Assembly: GCA_013696965.1 (NCBI GenBank)
Contig: JACCXN010000072.1
Span: 1 to 64,000, forward strand
Direction of reading: 5' to 3'
From: Bacteroidota bacterium
Lineage (GTDB): Bacteria > Bacteroidota > Bacteroidia > JACCXN01
DNA: 64,000 nt
Part shown: positions 63,228 through 64,000 of the stretch, piece after piece
How positions within the stretch are numbered: the first letter of the stretch is position 1
Layout of the letters: the number at the start of each line of letters is the position of its first letter
The notes under the pieces: model-generated
Database searches by the model: none
What the model was told of the DNA's origin: nothing
Seen by the model: the letters and a program-made list of their open reading frames with translations, nothing else
Position numbers and translations under genes: made by a program

Positions 63228-64000
63228 ATGAAAAAATTAATCCTCTCAGCAATCCTTGCTGCTGCAACCACCCTTACTTTTGCACAAAATAACAAGGTTG
63301 TTACTGCTTTTAATTACCATAAGTATTATGTTGAAAGGGGCGGCAAATTAGATGATCTTATGAATGCAAAGGCGGCAATTGACGAGGCTACCCAACATGC
63401 ACAAACAATGGGAAATTCAAAAACCTGGTATTACAGGGGACAGATTTATCATGCAATGGTGGAGAGTAAGGAAGCATCCTTAATTGAAACTAAGGATAAA
63501 AACCTTCAGGAAACAGTAAAATCTTACCTTAAAACACTTGAACTTGATTCAAAAAAGGAATATTCTAGAGAAACATTGCAGCGATTGGCAATTGCTCAAA
63601 TACAATATTTAAACCTTGGGGTTGAGCAATTCGAGAATAAAAAGTACGTACATGCAGCAAATGCTTTTGAAGAGGCTGTAATTGTTGCAGGACATCTTAA
63701 TAAGGTTGATACTTTAGCCTTATACAATGCTGCATTGGCTGCTGAAAAAGGCAATTTAAATGATAAAGCTATAGCTCATTATGAAAGATTAATCCAATTG
63801 AAATACGGAGGGGCTAATACCTACATATTTCTTTCCAATATCCATAAAAATCTAAAACAGGATGATAAAGCTCAGGAAGTTATCAAAAAAGGAAGAACCG
63901 CTTTTCCTGATGATAAAAACCTGATAATTGAGGAACTTAATTATTATTTAATCCAGGGTAAATTAAAAGAAGCAATTTCAAATCTAGAATTAGCCGTGCA
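63228..64000 (+). CDS. exported TPR protein, 3' end outside window
   Basis: The frame runs open to the window edge. The ATG at 63228 starts a signal peptide (MKKLILSAILAAATTLTFAQ); an ATG nine codons earlier is in frame but less likely. The mature protein is helical with TPR-like units (TWYYRGQIYHAMVESK, QYLNLGVEQFENKKYVHAANAFEEA, ALYNAALAAEKGNLNDKAIAHYERLI, IFLSNIHKNLKQDDKAQEVIKKG, YYLIQGKLKEAISNLELAV). It is probably a periplasmic or secreted interaction protein. It is partial, with at least 257 residues seen. Confidence 0.85.
   Translation, partial: MKKLILSAILAAATTLTFAQNNKVVTAFNYHKYYVERGGKLDDLMNAKAAIDEATQHAQTMGNSKTWYYRGQIYHAMVESKEASLIETKDKNLQETVKSYLKTLELDSKKEYSRETLQRLAIAQIQYLNLGVEQFENKKYVHAANAFEEAVIVAGHLNKVDTLALYNAALAAEKGNLNDKAIAHYERLIQLKYGGANTYIFLSNIHKNLKQDDKAQEVIKKGRTAFPDDKNLIIEELNYYLIQGKLKEAISNLELAV

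Overview
The window looks like a chromosomal segment of a low-GC, free-living member of the Bacteroidota. The evidence is many secreted proteins with type IX secretion (T9SS) C-terminal sorting domains, promoter-like TAnnTTTG -7 elements, near absence of Shine-Dalgarno sequences, a long ClpC, DUF3667, DUF58 and ORF6N families, and CHRD and propeller-type secreted proteins. No prophage, CRISPR array or plasmid backbone is visible. The taxon below phylum cannot be named from the sequence alone.

Layout. (1) 1-870: the 3' end of an IS200/IS605-type transposase, its palindromic end, and a scrap that resembles a type I restriction specificity gene. (2) 871-13013, all on the minus strand: a four-CHRD-domain secreted protein, then (behind its own terminator) a run of about twelve genes led by an ECF sigma factor and its RskA-type anti-sigma factor. 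The run continues through DUF1475, DUF1295, an alpha/beta hydrolase, two different cyclopropane-synthase-family methyltransferases, a COG2907 flavoprotein, DUF1365, a glutathione peroxidase and DUF2062. This reads as a stress-induced membrane-lipid modification operon. (3) 13772-18838, plus strand: a compact four-gene unit (membrane GT2 glycosyltransferase, SGNH hydrolase, UDP-GlcNAc 2-epimerase, FAD/NAD(P) protein). (4) 19223-21100: a Fic-family AMPylase gene preceded by 70-bp tandem repeats with inverted operator-like motifs, then two 212-bp MITE-like copies in tandem. (5) 21435-32710: an array of large T9SS-secreted paralogues. Five minus-strand genes share almost identical 70-residue C-termini, two share the N-terminal third, one plus-strand relative is broken by a single TGA, and one member survives only as an orphan leader plus signal peptide.

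(6) 32910-50516: housekeeping and conserved genes (mnmE, sucD, lipoprotein, seven-repeat secreted protein, TPR protein, tRNA-Asp, DUF58, trxA, dnaE, DUF389, DUF3667, rpsP-rimM). Between DUF389 and DUF3667 there is a degraded 860-bp stretch holding a 200-bp duplicated piece of dnaE and a frameshifted ORF6N gene. (7) 50539-56505: a complete seven-gene Mrp Na+/H+ antiporter operon. (8) 56645-64000: fabI, clpC, gyrA and the start of a secreted TPR protein.

The most distinctive material is the sigma-controlled lipid operon, the recombining T9SS array, the four-gene glycan unit, the Fic regulatory repeats, the MITE pair and the dnaE fragment. Family assignments are by motif recognition; no database search was possible.
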